DNA of 64,000 nucleotides from an uncultured Bacteroidota bacterium (GTDB lineage: Bacteria > Bacteroidota > Bacteroidia > Bacteroidales > P3): NCBI GenBank assembly GCA_902793295.1, contig CADBDA010000005.1, positions 62,001-126,000 on the forward strand, written 5' to 3'. The notes beneath the pieces were generated by a model. The model did no database searches, was not told the DNA's origin, and saw only the letters and a list, made by a program, of their open reading frames with translations. Each line of letters starts with the position of its first letter. Position 1 is the stretch's first letter. The translations under genes and the position numbers were made by a program. Positions 8,559-18,843 of the stretch are shown here, piece after piece.

Positions 8559-10496
8559 ATGATAAATATCACCTTCCCCGACGGCTCGGTCCGCCAATAT
8601 GAAGCCGGTGTAACGCCTCTTGACATCGCCAAAAGCATCAGCGAGGGTCTGGCTCGTAACGTCCTCTCCGCTAAAGTGAATGACAAGGTCATCGAACTCT
8701 ATCGCCCCATCAATGAGGACGCCACGGTGCAACTGCTCACCTGGAATGACGAAGAAGGCAAGGAAACCTTCTGGCACACTTCTGCCCACCTCCTGGCCAC
8801 TGCGCTCGAACAGCTCTATCCGGGCATCAAGTTCGGCTTCGGCCCCGCCATCGAGAACGGTTTCTACTACGACATCGACTTCGGCAAATATGAGATTTCT
8901 TCCGAAGACTTCCCCAAAATCGAAAAGAAGATGATGGAACTGGTCCAGGCCAAAACCCCCATCACCCGCCGCGAAGTCAGCAAGGCCGAGGCTATCGACT
9001 TCTTCACCAAGAAAGGCGACGAATACAAACTCGAACGCATCAGCGAACTCAACGACGGCGAAATCAGCTTCTACGACAGCGGCTCATTCACCGACCTCTG
9101 CCGCGGCCCGCACCTCGTCGACTTCAGCCCCATCAAGGCTATCAAACTGATCAACCTCGCGGGCGCCTACTGGCGCGGCGACGAACACCGCCCGCAGCTG
9201 ACCCGCGTCTACGCCATCTCTTTCCCCAAAAAGAAAGAACTCGACGAATACCTCGCCATGCTCGAAGAGGCCAAAAAACGCGACCACCGCAAACTGGGCA
9301 AGGAACTGGGCCTCTTCATGTTCAGCGACACCGTCGGCAAAGGCCTCCCCATCTGGCTGCCTAAGGGCACCGACCTCCGCCTCCGCCTCCAGGCGTTCCT
9401 GTCCAAAATCCAGAAACGCTACGGCTACAAACAGGTCATGACTCCTCACATCGGCGGCAAACAACTCTACGTCACCTCCGGCCACTGGGACCACTACGGA
9501 GCCGACAGCTTCCGCCCCATCACCACTCCCGAAGAGGGCGAGGAATACCTGCTCAAGCCGATGAACTGCCCCCACCACTGCATGATCTTCAAAAACGAGC
9601 CCCACTCCTATAAGGACCTCCCGCTCCGCATAGCCGAGTTCGGCACCGTCTACCGCTACGAGCAGAGCGGCGAACTCCACGGCCTCACCCGCGTCCGCTC
9701 CTTCACCCAGGACGACGCCCACATCTTCTGCCGCCCCGACCAGGTGAAAGAGGAATTCATCAAGGTCATGGAAATCATCGAAATCATCTTCAAGGCGCTC
9801 AGCTTTGAGAAATTCGAGGCCCAAATCTCCCTTCGCGATCCTAACGACAAAACCAAATACGTCGGCTCCGACGAAAACTGGGCCAAGGCTGAAGCCGCCA
9901 TCGTCGAGGCTTGCAAGGAAAAGAACCTCCCCGCTAAAGTGGAATACGGCGAGGCTGCCTTCTACGGCCCCAAACTCGACTTCATGGTCAAAGATGCCAT
10001 CGGACGCCGTTGGCAGCTGGGTACCATCCAGGTCGACTACAACCTGCCCGAACGCTTCGACCTCGAATACATCGGCAGCGACAACCAGAAACACCGCCCC
10101 GTCATGATCCACCGCGCTCCCTTCGGCTCCATGGAACGCTTCTGCGCTGTGCTCATCGAACACACTGGCGGCAAATTCCCCCTCTGGCTCACACCCGAAC
10201 AGTTCATCATCCTCCCCGTCAGCGAAAAATACGTCGACGACGCCAAAGCAATGCTCGCCCGACTCGAAGAGATGGACCTCCGCGGCGCTATCGACGAACG
10301 CAGCGAGAAAATCGGCCGCAAAATCCGCGACGCCGAACTGGGCAAATACCCCTTCATGCTCATCCTCGGCGAGAAGGAAATCGCCGATGGCACCCTCTCC
10401 GTCCGCCGTCAGGGCGCCGGCGACCTCGGCAGCATGACCCCCGACGCCTTCGCCAAACTCATCAACGACGAAATCGGCAAGGTCATGACCAACTGA
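8559..10496 (+). CDS. thrS: Threonine-tRNA ligase
   Basis: 645 residues, full length for a class II threonyl-tRNA synthetase, which charges tRNA-Thr in the cytoplasm. The N-terminal TGS domain (about 1-62) is followed by the editing domain with the HTSAH zinc/hydrolase motif (from about 73). The catalytic core has KPMNCPHH (about 333), motif 2 around [17 protein letters not shown], and motif 3 [11 protein letters not shown] (about 518-528). The anticodon-binding domain fills about 545-645. It heads the classic thrS-infC-rpmI-rplT translation cluster, with infC starting 54 nt later. ATG 8559 gives the expected MINITFPDG beginning. Confidence 0.98.
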   Translation: MINITFPDGSVRQYEAGVTPLDIAKSISEGLARNVLSAKVNDKVIELYRPINEDATVQLLTWNDEEGKETFWHTSAHLLATALEQLYPGIKFGFGPAIENGFYYDIDFGKYEISSEDFPKIEKKMMELVQAKTPITRREVSKAEAIDFFTKKGDEYKLERISELNDGEISFYDSGSFTDLCRGPHLVDFSPIKAIKLINLAGAYWRGDEHRPQLTRVYAISFPKKKELDEYLAMLEEAKKRDHRKLGKELGLFMFSDTVGKGLPIWLPKGTDLRLRLQAFLSKIQKRYGYKQVMTPHIGGKQLYVTSGHWDHYGADSFRPITTPEEGEEYLLKPMNCPHHCMIFKNEPHSYKDLPLRIAEFGTVYRYEQSGELHGLTRVRSFTQDDAHIFCRPDQVKEEFIKVMEIIEIIFKALSFEKFEAQISLRDPNDKTKYVGSDENWAKAEAAIVEACKEKNLPAKVEYGEAAFYGPKLDFMVKDAIGRRWQLGTIQVDYNLPERFDLEYIGSDNQKHRPVMIHRAPFGSMERFCAVLIEHTGGKFPLWLTPEQFIILPVSEKYVDDAKAMLARLEEMDLRGAIDERSEKIGRKIRDAELGKYPFMLILGEKEIADGTLSVRRQGAGDLGSMTPDAFAKLINDEIGKVMTN

Positions 10497-10549
10497 TGCA
10501 TACGATGCCTTTTATTTTATAAGTATACATTAACAAAATCTCAATCCTA

Positions 10550-11119
10550 TTGGCTACACCATTAAAACCCCAATTCAACAAGGGCCCGCGCAACACTAGG
10601 GGCCCTGTGAAGAAAGAACCCGACCACCGGATCAACGAAATGATCACCGCTCCCGCCGTCCGCGTCGTGGGCGAAGGCATGGAACCGACCATCTACGACA
10701 CCCGCGAAGCCCTCCGTATGGCCTACGACCAGGGCCTCGACCTCGTCGAGATTTCACCCAATGCCCAACCGCCTGTCTGCAAAATCATCGACTATCAGAA
10801 GTTCAACTACGAACAGAAGAAAAAACAAAAGGAGATGAAGGCCAAGTCGAGCAAGGTGGTCATCAAGGAAATCCGCCTCAGCCCCCAGACCGACGACCAC
10901 GACTTCGAGTTCAAACTCAACCACGCCATCCGCTTCCTCAAGGAGGGCAACAAGGTCAAGGTCGACATCTTCTTCAAGGGTCGCTCCATCCTCTACAAGG
11001 AACAGGGCGAGGCGCAACTGCTCAAATTCGCAGAAGCCCTCCTCGAATATGGTAAGCCCGAGCAGATGCCCAAACTGGAAGGCAAACGCATGCTCATGCT
11101 CATCGCCCCCAAAAAGTGA
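10550..11119 (+). CDS. infC: Translation initiation factor IF-3, TTG start
   Basis: 189 residues. The N-terminal domain (DHRINEMI, then [21 protein letters not shown]) and C-terminal domain ([27 protein letters not shown]) are typical of IF-3, which binds the 30S subunit and checks the start codon. There is no ATG or GTG near the beginning: the frame opens only at 10523, and the best start is TTG at 10550 (an in-frame ATT at 10529 is the other candidate). Use of a non-AUG start fits the known autoregulation of infC, in which IF-3 discriminates against its own poor start. It lies between thrS and rpmI in the expected order. Confidence 0.95.
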   Translation: MATPLKPQFNKGPRNTRGPVKKEPDHRINEMITAPAVRVVGEGMEPTIYDTREALRMAYDQGLDLVEISPNAQPPVCKIIDYQKFNYEQKKKQKEMKAKSSKVVIKEIRLSPQTDDHDFEFKLNHAIRFLKEGNKVKVDIFFKGRSILYKEQGEAQLLKFAEALLEYGKPEQMPKLEGKRMLMLIAPKK

Positions 11120-11194
11120 CATCCGCCCTCTCATCCTTCGACACATCCATTCATCCTAAATATTAGTAATCAAACTAAAAAAAACAGTAAAGTA

Positions 11195-11398
11195 ATGCCA
11201 AGATTAAAATCTAAGTCAAGTGCCAAAAAGCGTTTCGCTTTCACCGGCACTGGTAAAATCAAGAGAAAGCATGCCTATCATAGCCACATCCTGACTAAGA
11301 AGGAAACGACTCAGAAACGTAATCTCGACCACACCACCCTCGTGAGCTGTGATGACGAAAAAAGAGTCAAAAGAATGCTTCTCAGCAGCGGTATGTAA
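11195..11398 (+). CDS. rpmI: 50S ribosomal protein L35
   Basis: 67 residues, basic, beginning [14 protein letters not shown] and containing [14 protein letters not shown], the hallmark of bL35. It sits between infC and rplT as in most bacteria. A late-assembling large-subunit protein. Start ATG 11195. Confidence 0.96.
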   Translation: MPRLKSKSSAKKRFAFTGTGKIKRKHAYHSHILTKKETTQKRNLDHTTLVSCDDEKRVKRMLLSSGM

Positions 11399-11534
11399 TT
11401 CTTGTGAAAGAATAGCCATCCGCACGGAGTAATTAACCATTGTTTACAGCACCAAAGAGCAGCCTCGCAACCCCATACGATCCCTTCGCCAAGGTCGCCC
11501 GTGCTGACGCTGAAATGAAAAAAAATTTTTTATT

Positions 11535-11879
11535 ATGCCAAGATCAGTAAATGCCGTTGCCTCTAGAGCACGCAGAAAAAAAATCCTCAACCGCACCAAA
11601 GGTTACTGGGGTAGAGGTAAAAACGTTTGGACAGTAGCCAAGAATAAATGGGAAAAAGGTCAGACCTACGCTTACCGCGACAGGAAAAACAAGAAAAGAG
11701 AGTTCCGCGCACTGTGGATCAACCGTATCAACGCCGGTTGCCGCATCAACGGTATCTCCTATTCCGTATTTATGGGCAAATTACACAAGAACAACATCGA
11801 ACTCAACCGCAAGGTTCTCGCCGACCTGGCTATGAACAACCCGGAAGCGTTCACCGCTGTTGTTAAGATGGTAAAGTAA
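11535..11879 (+). CDS. rplT: 50S ribosomal protein L20
   Basis: 114 residues, with [18 protein letters not shown] at the start and [10 protein letters not shown], then [11 protein letters not shown], as in bL20, an early 23S rRNA-binding assembly protein. It is 136 nt downstream of rpmI; I see no clear hairpin in that gap, though L20-dependent control is known in other bacteria. An A/T-rich stretch immediately precedes the ATG. Confidence 0.97.
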   Translation: MPRSVNAVASRARRKKILNRTKGYWGRGKNVWTVAKNKWEKGQTYAYRDRKNKKREFRALWINRINAGCRINGISYSVFMGKLHKNNIELNRKVLADLAMNNPEAFTAVVKMVK

Positions 11880-11952
11880 CTGGAATGCCACTGCCGGCTG
11901 CCCCGCAGCCGTCACAACATTCAATTGTTTAACCTGTAAAACTTTTTATGTC

Positions 11953-12306
11953 ATGGGAAAAACTGAATTAATGCAATATGTAGAAAATTTGGTCGAGCGC
12001 AAGTCGTTCCCCGAATTTAAGGCCGGAGATACCATCACTGTCCATTATAAAATCAAAGAAGGTAACAAAGAACGTATCCAGAACTTCCAAGGCGTTGTGC
12101 TTCAGCGCTCCGGAAGCGGTTCCACTGAAACCTTTACTGTTCGTAAGATCACCAACGGTGTCGGTGTGGAAAGAATTTTCCCCATCTCTTCGCCTTTCAT
12201 CGAACAAATCGATGTCAACAAGCGTGGCGCCGTCCGCAGAGCTAGAATCTTCTACCTCCGCAATCTTACCGGTAAGAAAGCTCGTATCAAAGAGAAAAGA
12301 CACTAG
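11953..12306 (+). CDS. rplS: 50S ribosomal protein L19
   Basis: 117 residues of bL19: [15 protein letters not shown], then [19 protein letters not shown] and [21 protein letters not shown]19 lies at the 30S/50S interface. It follows rplT by 73 nt and is closed by a strong terminator; in many other bacteria rplS sits with trmD and rimM, so this placement after rplT is a lineage trait. Confidence 0.97.
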   Translation: MGKTELMQYVENLVERKSFPEFKAGDTITVHYKIKEGNKERIQNFQGVVLQRSGSGSTETFTVRKITNGVGVERIFPISSPFIEQIDVNKRGAVRRARIFYLRNLTGKKARIKEKRH

Positions 12307-12340
12307 TCCGCATCTCCTTCGGATGACCGGATGTGATATG

Positions 12341-12379
12341 AAAGCGGCCGCTCCCTTCGGAACGGCCGCTTTCTTTTTC
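12341..12379 (+). terminator. Rho-independent terminator after rplS
   Basis: Perfect 10-bp stem AAAGCGGCCG / CGGCCGCTTT (12341-12350 with 12363-12372) around a 12-nt loop, followed by TTCTTTTTCC. It ends the thrS-rplS translation cluster. Confidence 0.85.
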
Positions 12380-12441
12380 CCCCTCCCCAAAAAACAAAAC
12401 AGTCCGGAGCGGGGTTTTCGCCTCAGGGCTTCGCTGGCGCG

Positions 12442-13245
12442 TTAGCCGAAGTCTTTGATGTCGCCAAAATCCATGCCGTCCACCAACACGCGTCCTTTGG
12501 TTACGCGGCCCAGGAAACAGCAGTTCAGGCGCGCCTCGCCGAGCTTCACCAGGAAGAAGTCTTCTTGCTGCTCTTCCATCGTGACAATCTGCCGCACGCC
12601 TTCTTCGCCAAACAGGAAGGCGTCCAGACGCACCTCGCGGCAGGTGAGTATGTCAAAGCCTAGCCCCACGGGGGCTCCGCTGCCTACCAGCGCGCCAAAC
12701 AGACCGCCACGACCTACGCCGACATGGCTGTTCAGCGTCTGGTTGCCATATAGCGACCCCAATATCATCGTCATGTAGTCGCGGCTCTCCTGGTCGTCAC
12801 CCATGTCCAGCGGATTGTCCGCCAAATGCAGGTAGCGCCTCCCGTAGTCGGAGTTTACGAACAGGCCCGACACGTCGCCTACCATGTAGATGGCATCGCC
12901 CGTGTGGCGGAACTGCGACTCGCGTTGGGGTGGGGGAGTGGCGCCGCCGGCAAACAGCGACCGCGCTATCTCCAGACATTCCTTCACCCTCGGCTCGCGT
13001 ATCTCTTTGCTCTCGGGTTCCGCATCGCTCTCCAGGTAGTCGTGACGCTCCGCGCTGTGGGGCTGCCCCTTGAGCCACGTCAGCAACCCTTGCTGGCTGC
13101 CTTGGCTCTGCCAGATGGCCAGCAGCGTGCTCAGCTCGTCCAACGACGGCAGCCGGCCGATGATTTTCTGTATCTCTTCGTATGCCGGACGGCTGATGCC
13201 TAGCCCCTCCAGCATCTCCTCGCTGATTATTTCATTGTCGTTCAT
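12442..13245 (-). CDS. AIR synthase-related (PurL/PurM C-terminal-like) protein
   Basis: 267 residues. The C-terminal half (GRGGLFGALVGSGAPVGLGF, then DAFLFGEEGVRQIVTMEE and CCFLGRVTKGRVLVDG) resembles the AIRS_C domain of FGAM synthase (PurL) and its relatives. The N-terminal 100 residues contain a helical segment (MLEGLGISRPAYEEIQKII) like the linker of PurL. It is far too short to be a full PurL, so a stand-alone regulatory or structural relative is likely; catalytic residues cannot be assigned. Start ATG 13245, about 37 nt below a TAnnTTTG promoter; this is a single-gene unit divergent from the LysE-like gene. Confidence 0.6.
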   Translation of the reverse strand: MNDNEIISEEMLEGLGISRPAYEEIQKIIGRLPSLDELSTLLAIWQSQGSQQGLLTWLKGQPHSAERHDYLESDAEPESKEIREPRVKECLEIARSLFAGGATPPPQRESQFRHTGDAIYMVGDVSGLFVNSDYGRRYLHLADNPLDMGDDQESRDYMTMILGSLYGNQTLNSHVGVGRGGLFGALVGSGAPVGLGFDILTCREVRLDAFLFGEEGVRQIVTMEEQQEDFFLVKLGEARLNCCFLGRVTKGRVLVDGMDFGDIKDFG

Positions 13246-13281
13246 TCTTTTCCTTCTTGTTGGCTCTTGGTTTCCCAACTG

Positions 13282-13289
13282 CAAATGTA
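13282..13289 (-). promoter_or_regulatory. -7 element of the AIRS-like gene
   Basis: TACATTTG on the minus strand matches TAnnTTTG and lies 37 nt upstream of the ATG at 13245. No clear -33 box. Confidence 0.5.
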
Positions 13290-13494
13290 CACAAAAAATC
13301 CGATTCCCCGGCTTTTTCGACAGCCACGACACGCACATCGGCTTTTCACTGTCCCCGCAAAAAAAGTGCGGCCTGTACAATACGAATCGCTTTTTTGCGT
13401 TTATCAGTTTTATTACTTGTGAAATAACGCTTTTTTGAAAACCATTTTTAACGTGGACTTCAACCTCTAGAATCCCCAAACCACCCATAGCGCA

Positions 13495-14229
13495 ATGGTA
13501 GTCTTTCTGCTCGGCATAGTAGGCGGTATCGCTCTCTCGCTCTTCTTCAGCTTCGGCCCGGCTTTCTTCTCCCAGCTCCAGGCCAGCATCCATTATGGCT
13601 TCCGCAATGCCGTCCCCTTTGCCTATGGCGTCAGTACCAGCGACATCCTTATTGTCACCTCCTTGCTGCTCATTTCCAACCATATCCCGCCCGACGATCT
13701 GGTGGCGCTCTTCAACAACCGCTGGATCATCTATGTCGGCGCCGCCGTCGTGGCCAGCTTCGGTTTTTATACCATGTTCCTCAAAACACGCCACACCACC
13801 GAAACCAAGGATACCGACCGCATCAACTTCCACAACATGCAGATGCCTTCCCGTCTCAGCATCTATTTCCGCGGCGTTGTCCTCAACTTCTTCAATCCGG
13901 TCATCTGGCTCTATTGGGCCACACTGGTCACCATCTTCATCTGTGGCGAAGAAAATTTCACTCTCGGCGAACGCCTTACTTTCTTCGCCGGCGTCCTCTT
14001 CACCACTTTGGGCATGGACATCCTCAAGTGCAAGCTGGCTTCGCTCCTTCAGCGCATCATCACCTTCCGCTTCCTCAAAATCTTCAACAAAAGCGTCGGT
14101 TTGGTGCTTGTCGGATTCGCCATCTTTATGGTCGTCAGCACCTCGAGCTACTATAATGGCGACAATAACGAGAAGTCCAAACAAATGATCGAGGAGATCA
14201 GCCACATGGGCCGCAACAGACAGAAATGA
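13495..14229 (+). CDS. LysE-like membrane transporter
   Basis: 244 residues with about six hydrophobic segments. The first (MVVFLLGIVGGIALSLFFSFGPAFF) has the glycine/proline pattern of LysE/RhtB exporters, followed by SDILIVTSLLLI, a polar loop, and NFFNPVIWLYWATLVTIF, which matches the family NP motif. LysE-type proteins export amino acids or related small molecules across the inner membrane. The substrate is unknown. A hydrophilic 25-residue tail follows the last segment. It is divergent from the AIRS-like gene. Confidence 0.75.
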   Translation: MVVFLLGIVGGIALSLFFSFGPAFFSQLQASIHYGFRNAVPFAYGVSTSDILIVTSLLLISNHIPPDDLVALFNNRWIIYVGAAVVASFGFYTMFLKTRHTTETKDTDRINFHNMQMPSRLSIYFRGVVLNFFNPVIWLYWATLVTIFICGEENFTLGERLTFFAGVLFTTLGMDILKCKLASLLQRIITFRFLKIFNKSVGLVLVGFAIFMVVSTSSYYNGDNNEKSKQMIEEISHMGRNRQK

Positions 14230-14292
14230 CGCTCGCGTGCGGCTTTTGCTGATAAAAATCCCATTTTTCTTTCTGTTACAAAGGAAATTGTG

Positions 14293-14300
14293 TACTTTTG
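14293..14300 (+). promoter_or_regulatory. -7 element of the YitT-like gene
   Basis: TACTTTTG fits TAnnTTTG, 53 nt before the ATG at 14353. No textbook TTTG -33 box is visible. Confidence 0.55.
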
Positions 14301-14352
14301 CAGCACAATTGCAAATGGTATTTTGTTAGTAAATAATTAAAAATCAATAAAC

Positions 14353-15324
14353 ATGAATAAAATTCTAGACATCCTCAAAACCAAAAAATTCTGGATAGAA
14401 CTGGTTATCATGACCCTTGGCATGATGGTTACGGCTGCTGCCGTCTACTACTTCCTCGTACCTAGCAAACTGATTATCGGCACCATCTCCGGCCTCTCTA
14501 TCGTCATCGCCAAGATCTTCGAGGGAGTCGGCGTCAATATCACCGTCGGTACCCTTGTCACCATCATCAATATCATCCTGCTGATTTTGGCTTTCTTGCT
14601 CATCAATAAGGAATTCGGTGCCAAGACGGTCTATACCGCTCTCATTCTGGGCCCCTTCATCGACCTCTGGAACAAAATACTCCCCTGGGATGCCAGAAAT
14701 GCTGCCGGCGAATTCATCCTGGCACACGACAACCCTATCACCGGATCTCCTTCCGTCATGGGTGACCCTTGGCTTGACCTCTGCTGCTTCGTGCTCCTTC
14801 TCAGCGCCGCTCAGGCCCTCATGTTCTCCATCAACGCCTCCACCGGCGGCCTCGACATCCTGGCCAAAATCGTCAACAAATATCTCCACTTCGATATCGG
14901 CGCATCGGTCTCCGTGGCTGGCGCCGTCATCTGCTGCACCGCCTTTGCCATCAACCCCTTCCGCATGGTCGTCATCGGCCTTATCGGCACCTGGATCAAC
15001 GGCCTTGTGGTCGACTACTTCACCGCTACCCTCAACAATAAGAAGCGCGTCTGCATCGTCTCCAAGGAGTATGACCGTCTGCGCCGTTTCATCATCGACG
15101 ATCTTCAGCGCGGCTGCACCATGTATGAGGTCATCGGCGGCTACTCCAACGAGAAATCCATCGAACTCGAAACCCTCCTCAACAAGGACGAGTTCTCCAA
15201 ACTCATGGACTTCATCAACAATAACGAGATTCCTGCCTTCACCACCGCCGGCAACGTCAGCGAGGTCTACGGCTTCTGGAACAAGCACAAGAAGAAATCC
15301 AAACTCCACGCCGAACAACGCTAA
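14353..15324 (+). CDS. YitT family membrane protein (DUF161/DUF2179)
   Basis: 323 residues. Five to six membrane segments fill about 10-220 (YitT/DUF161), with the usual FLVPSKLIIGTISGLSIV near the start and NASTGGLDILAKI in the middle. The C-terminal soluble part (RVCIVSKEYDRLRRFIID, then VIGGYSNEKSIELETLL) is DUF2179. YitT proteins are inner-membrane proteins of unknown transport role. It stands alone after its own promoter and before mutB. Confidence 0.9.
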   Translation: MNKILDILKTKKFWIELVIMTLGMMVTAAAVYYFLVPSKLIIGTISGLSIVIAKIFEGVGVNITVGTLVTIINIILLILAFLLINKEFGAKTVYTALILGPFIDLWNKILPWDARNAAGEFILAHDNPITGSPSVMGDPWLDLCCFVLLLSAAQALMFSINASTGGLDILAKIVNKYLHFDIGASVSVAGAVICCTAFAINPFRMVVIGLIGTWINGLVVDYFTATLNNKKRVCIVSKEYDRLRRFIIDDLQRGCTMYEVIGGYSNEKSIELETLLNKDEFSKLMDFINNNEIPAFTTAGNVSEVYGFWNKHKKKSKLHAEQR

Positions 15325-15426
15325 TCCCAGCCAGTTCGCTCCCCTCATGATGCCTGTGAATTCCCTGTGTCGAAGTGTGAAAAACAGGATTTCACACTTC
15401 GATACTCCAAATTCAAAATTATTTAT

Positions 15427-15434
15427 TATATTTG
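15427..15434 (+). promoter_or_regulatory. -7 element of mutB
   Basis: TATATTTG fits TAnnTTTG and lies 43 nt before the mutB ATG at 15477. It supports the ATG at 15477 over an in-frame start at 15432 that would overlap this element. Confidence 0.6.
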
Positions 15435-15476
15435 CACTCTGTTACTTCTATTTGGAAAACATATAATATATTGATA

Positions 15477-17636
15477 ATGAGACCCAATTTTGCAAATGTC
15501 GATTTTAAACCCGCTGCAGAAAAGAAGGAATCCTTCGAGCAATGGGAAAAAGAAAACCACATCGAGAAGAACTGGACCACTCCCGAACAAATCGAGGTGA
15601 AGCCGGTCTATGGCAAGAAAGACCTCGAAGGCATGGAACATCTCAACTATGCCGCCGGTATCGCCCCGTTCCTCCGCGGCCCCTACAGCACCATGTATGT
15701 CATGCGCCCCTGGACCGTCCGCCAGTACGCCGGATTCTCCACGGCCGAGGAATCCAACGCCTTCTACCGCCGCAATATCGCCGCTGGCCAGAAGGGCCTC
15801 TCTGTGGCCTTCGACTTGGCTACCCACCGCGGCTACGACTCCGACCACGAACGCGTCGTCGGCGATGTCGGTAAGGCCGGTGTGGCTGTCGACAGCATCC
15901 TCGATATGAAGATCCTCTTCGACCAGATCCCGCTCGACAAGATGAGCGTCTCCATGACCATGAATGGCGCCGTCCTCCCGGTCCTGGCTTTCTACATCAT
16001 CGCCGCCGAAGAACAGGGCGTCAAACAGGAACAACTTCAGGGTACCATCCAAAACGATATCCTCAAGGAATTCATGGTCCGCAACACCTACATCTATCCC
16101 CCGCTGCCCTCCATGAAGATCATCGCTGACATCTTCGAGTACACCTCCAAGCACATGCCGAAGTTCAACAGCATCTCCATCAGCGGTTACCACATGCAGG
16201 AGGCCGGTGCCACCGCCGACATCGAGTTGGCCTACACCCTCGCTGACGGCCTCGAATACCTCCGCGCCGGTATCAATGCGGGCATGAGCATCGACGACTT
16301 CGCCCCACGCCTCAGCTTCTTCTGGGGGGTCGGCATGAACCACTTCATGGAAATCGCCAAAATGCGCGCCGCACGTATGCTCTGGGCCAAAATCGTCAAA
16401 CAGTTCAACCCCCAGAACCCCAAATCCCTCGCACTGCGTACCCACTGCCAGACCTCCGGCTGGTCGCTCACCGAACAGGATCCGTTCAACAACGTGGCAC
16501 GCACCTGCATCGAAGCCATGGGCGCCGCCCTCGGCCACACCCAGTCGCTCCACACCAACGCCCTCGATGAGGCCATCGCACTGCCTACCGATTTCAGCGC
16601 CCGTATCGCTCGCAACACCCAGCTCTACATCCAGGAGGAAACCAACATCTGCCGTGTCGTCGACCCCTGGGCAGGCAGCTATTATATTGAAACCCTCACC
16701 CACGAACTGGCTCACCGCGCTTGGGCTCACATCCAGGAAGTCGAAAAACTCGGCGGCATGGCCAAGGCTATCGAAAGCGGCATCCCCAAGATGCGTATCG
16801 AAGAAGCTTCGGCCCGCAAACAGAGCCGCATCGACTCCAATGTCGACACCATCGTCGGTATCAACAAGTACCGCCTCGACCACGAAGATCCTATCGACAC
16901 CCTCGAGGTCGACAACACCGCCGTGCGTGAAGCACAGCTCAAACGCCTCGCCAAACTGCGCGCCGAGCGCAACAACGACGACGTACAGGCTGCCCTCGAC
17001 GCCCTCACCCGCTGCGCCGAAAGCGGCGAAGGTAACCTTCTCGAACTCTCCATCGACGCTGCCCGCAAGCGCGCCTCCCTCGGCGAGATCTCCTATGCCC
17101 TCGAAAAAGTTTATGGTCGTTATAAAGCAAAAATCAATCTGATTACCAACGTGTACAGCTCTCAAACCAAAGACAGCGAGCTCTTCAAGAAAGCTCAGGC
17201 CCTCACCGACGAATTCGCCAAACTCGAAGGCCGTCGCCCCCGTATCATGGTGGCCAAGATGGGTCAGGATGGTCACGACCGCGGCGCCAAAGTCGTCGCC
17301 ACCGGCTATGCCGACCTCGGCTTCGACGTCGATATGGGTCCGCTCTTCCAGACCCCTGCCGAAGCAGCCAAACAGGCCGTCGAAAACGACGTCCACATCC
17401 TTGGCGTCAGCTCCCTCGCCGCAGGCCACAAAACTCTGGTGCCCCAAGTCATTGAGGAACTCAAGAAACTGGGCCGCGAAGACATCATGGTCACCGTCGG
17501 CGGTGTCATTCCCCCGCAGGACTACGACTTCCTCTTCAAGGCTGGCGCCGCCGCCATCTTCGGCCCCGGTACCATCGTCAGTGTCAGCGCCATCAAGATG
17601 ATGGAGCTCCTCCTCGCTGCACGCAAAGGCGAATAA
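15477..17636 (+). CDS. mutB: Methylmalonyl-CoA mutase, large (catalytic) subunit
   Basis: 719 residues. The N-terminal TIM barrel contains [17 protein letters not shown] and the CoA/substrate region [18 protein letters not shown]. The C-terminal cobalamin domain has the base-off motif DxHxxG in [14 protein letters not shown], where His supplies the axial ligand. The enzyme interconverts succinyl-CoA and R-methylmalonyl-CoA, which in Bacteroidetes feeds propionate production. Many relatives keep the small subunit (mutA) directly upstream; here the upstream gene is YitT-like and the next gene is unrelated, so mutA must lie elsewhere or the protein acts without it. The start is the ATG at 15477. 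Confidence 0.95.
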   Translation: MRPNFANVDFKPAAEKKESFEQWEKENHIEKNWTTPEQIEVKPVYGKKDLEGMEHLNYAAGIAPFLRGPYSTMYVMRPWTVRQYAGFSTAEESNAFYRRNIAAGQKGLSVAFDLATHRGYDSDHERVVGDVGKAGVAVDSILDMKILFDQIPLDKMSVSMTMNGAVLPVLAFYIIAAEEQGVKQEQLQGTIQNDILKEFMVRNTYIYPPLPSMKIIADIFEYTSKHMPKFNSISISGYHMQEAGATADIELAYTLADGLEYLRAGINAGMSIDDFAPRLSFFWGVGMNHFMEIAKMRAARMLWAKIVKQFNPQNPKSLALRTHCQTSGWSLTEQDPFNNVARTCIEAMGAALGHTQSLHTNALDEAIALPTDFSARIARNTQLYIQEETNICRVVDPWAGSYYIETLTHELAHRAWAHIQEVEKLGGMAKAIESGIPKMRIEEASARKQSRIDSNVDTIVGINKYRLDHEDPIDTLEVDNTAVREAQLKRLAKLRAERNNDDVQAALDALTRCAESGEGNLLELSIDAARKRASLGEISYALEKVYGRYKAKINLITNVYSSQTKDSELFKKAQALTDEFAKLEGRRPRIMVAKMGQDGHDRGAKVVATGYADLGFDVDMGPLFQTPAEAAKQAVENDVHILGVSSLAAGHKTLVPQVIEELKKLGREDIMVTVGGVIPPQDYDFLFKAGAAAIFGPGTIVSVSAIKMMELLLAARKGE

Positions 17637-17689
17637 GCCCGTCACTTCGATAAATACGGCAGCCCATGCTGCCCCTATCTAAAATAACA

Positions 17690-17721
17690 AGAGCCGTTTC
17701 CCCCACCAAGGAAACGGCTCT
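17690..17721 (+). terminator. Hairpin terminator after mutB
   Basis: GAGCCGTTTCC (17691-17701) pairs perfectly with GGAAACGGCTC (17710-17720) across an 8-nt loop. The following TGTCGTTTCC is only moderately T-rich, so termination may be imperfect. Confidence 0.65.
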
Positions 17722-17771
17722 GTCGTTTCCTTCTGCTCTGTCAATCTTCTTGTGTACATATATAAATTCTT

Positions 17772-17868
17772 GGCAGGATCGGAACAGGCCACCGTTAGGT
17801 ATTGCCAGGAACGGGACGAGGCCACCGTTAGGTTTTGGCTGGATCGGACGAGGGCATCGTTAGGTGTC
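17772..17868. repeat. Three tandem 32-33-bp imperfect repeats
   Basis: Three consecutive copies (17772-17803, 17804-17836, 17837-17868) share the core GGCCACCGTTAGGT (third copy GGGCATCGTTAGGT) and a GGATCGG/GAACGGG 5' part. They occupy the 464-nt gap 17637-18100 between mutB and the VWA gene. They overlap a short open frame on the minus strand that I take to be a by-product of the repeat. Confidence 0.8.
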
Positions 17869-17875
17869 CGACAAA

Positions 17876-17900
17876 GGTAGCCAGCCGTTTCAACGGCTGG
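17876..17900. repeat. Palindromic element next to the tandem repeats
   Basis: CCAGCCGTT-TC-AACGGCTGG (17881-17900) is a perfect 9-bp inverted repeat preceded by GGTAG. A related layout (GGTAGC, palindrome, GGCTGG) occurs at 58201-58226, so it may be a dispersed short repeat rather than a terminator. No T-run follows. Confidence 0.6.
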
Positions 17901-18100
17901 AATGAAAACCACACCACATTAACCGACGCTTTTTCTCAAAGATGGCAATTGGTTGTCGAAATGCATACGATGCTCTTTCAGATGCAAAGCGGAGCCCTCG
18001 GCGTTAAGCGGGCTTTTGCAAAAAAAAAACGACGCTCCTTAATTTTCCTTACGCTGGTTTCTTTATATAGGTATAACAACAATTTTAAAAACGTCATACC

Positions 18101-18763
18101 ATGAAGAAAATCCACAACCTTATCATCGTCGACGAGAGCGGCAGTATGTGCTCCATCGAAAAACAAGCCGTCTCCGGCATGCTCGAAACCATCCAGAGCA
18201 TCAAAGCCTCCCAGCAGAAGACACCCGATCATGTGCAGACAATCACACTGCTGACTTTCAATTCGCAACATCTCGACTTCGTCTATAATTGCTCTTTGGC
18301 CGACAGCGTCGACCCCTTCTCCATCCGCTACATGCCTTCGGGCTGCACGCCGCTCTACGACGCCATCGGCAAGGGCATCTCCCTCATCAAGGAGGTGGCA
18401 GACAAAGGGGATGTCGTCATCGTTACCATCATTACCGACGGCTATGAGAATGCCTCGTCCCATTACAGCCTCAACCAAATCAAACGTCTCATCGAACAAC
18501 AGAAGGAAATGGGCTGGACGGTGGCCCTTATCGGCACTGACGATTTGGATGTCGGCTCCATGGCCCGCAGCATGTCTATCAGCGACCACCTCAGTTTCTC
18601 GAAGGACGAACGTACCACACTCGCCATGTTCTCCAAGTTGACCCAGGCGCGCGACAATAGGATCTGTATGGCTGTCGAAGATGGTGCAGTGTGTTGCGCC
18701 AGCCAACCGTTTTTCGACACTGATTCCCTTTCGTCCGACGATGTCGACAGCATCGGACGTTAG
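18101..18763 (+). CDS. Von Willebrand factor A domain protein
   Basis: 220 residues, essentially one VWA domain. The metal-ion (MIDAS) residues are present: DESGS (residues 11-15), the threonine in GCTPLYD, and the aspartate in IITDGYEN. There is no signal peptide or membrane segment, so it is cytoplasmic. A hydrophilic acidic tail (SSDDVDS) ends the protein. Small soluble VWA proteins often act as scaffolds with AAA+ ATPases, Ter systems or phosphatases, but none is adjacent. It converges on the sigma-factor fusion gene 80 nt away; that gene could be a functional partner. Confidence 0.85.
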   Translation: MKKIHNLIIVDESGSMCSIEKQAVSGMLETIQSIKASQQKTPDHVQTITLLTFNSQHLDFVYNCSLADSVDPFSIRYMPSGCTPLYDAIGKGISLIKEVADKGDVVIVTIITDGYENASSHYSLNQIKRLIEQQKEMGWTVALIGTDDLDVGSMARSMSISDHLSFSKDERTTLAMFSKLTQARDNRICMAVEDGAVCCASQPFFDTDSLSSDDVDSIGR

Positions 18764-18843
18764 GCGCTCAGCGCTCGTCGGCCGTAGCCTTTCGGCAACA
18801 GAATCGCGTGTGTGGCATGGTTGTCCGAATGTCGGCCCCTCCC

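Noticed and set aside
17679..17912. 77-codon minus-strand frame over the tandem repeats
   Set aside because: Its sequence is explained by the three 32-33-bp repeats and the palindrome; no promoter or ribosome-binding site is visible.
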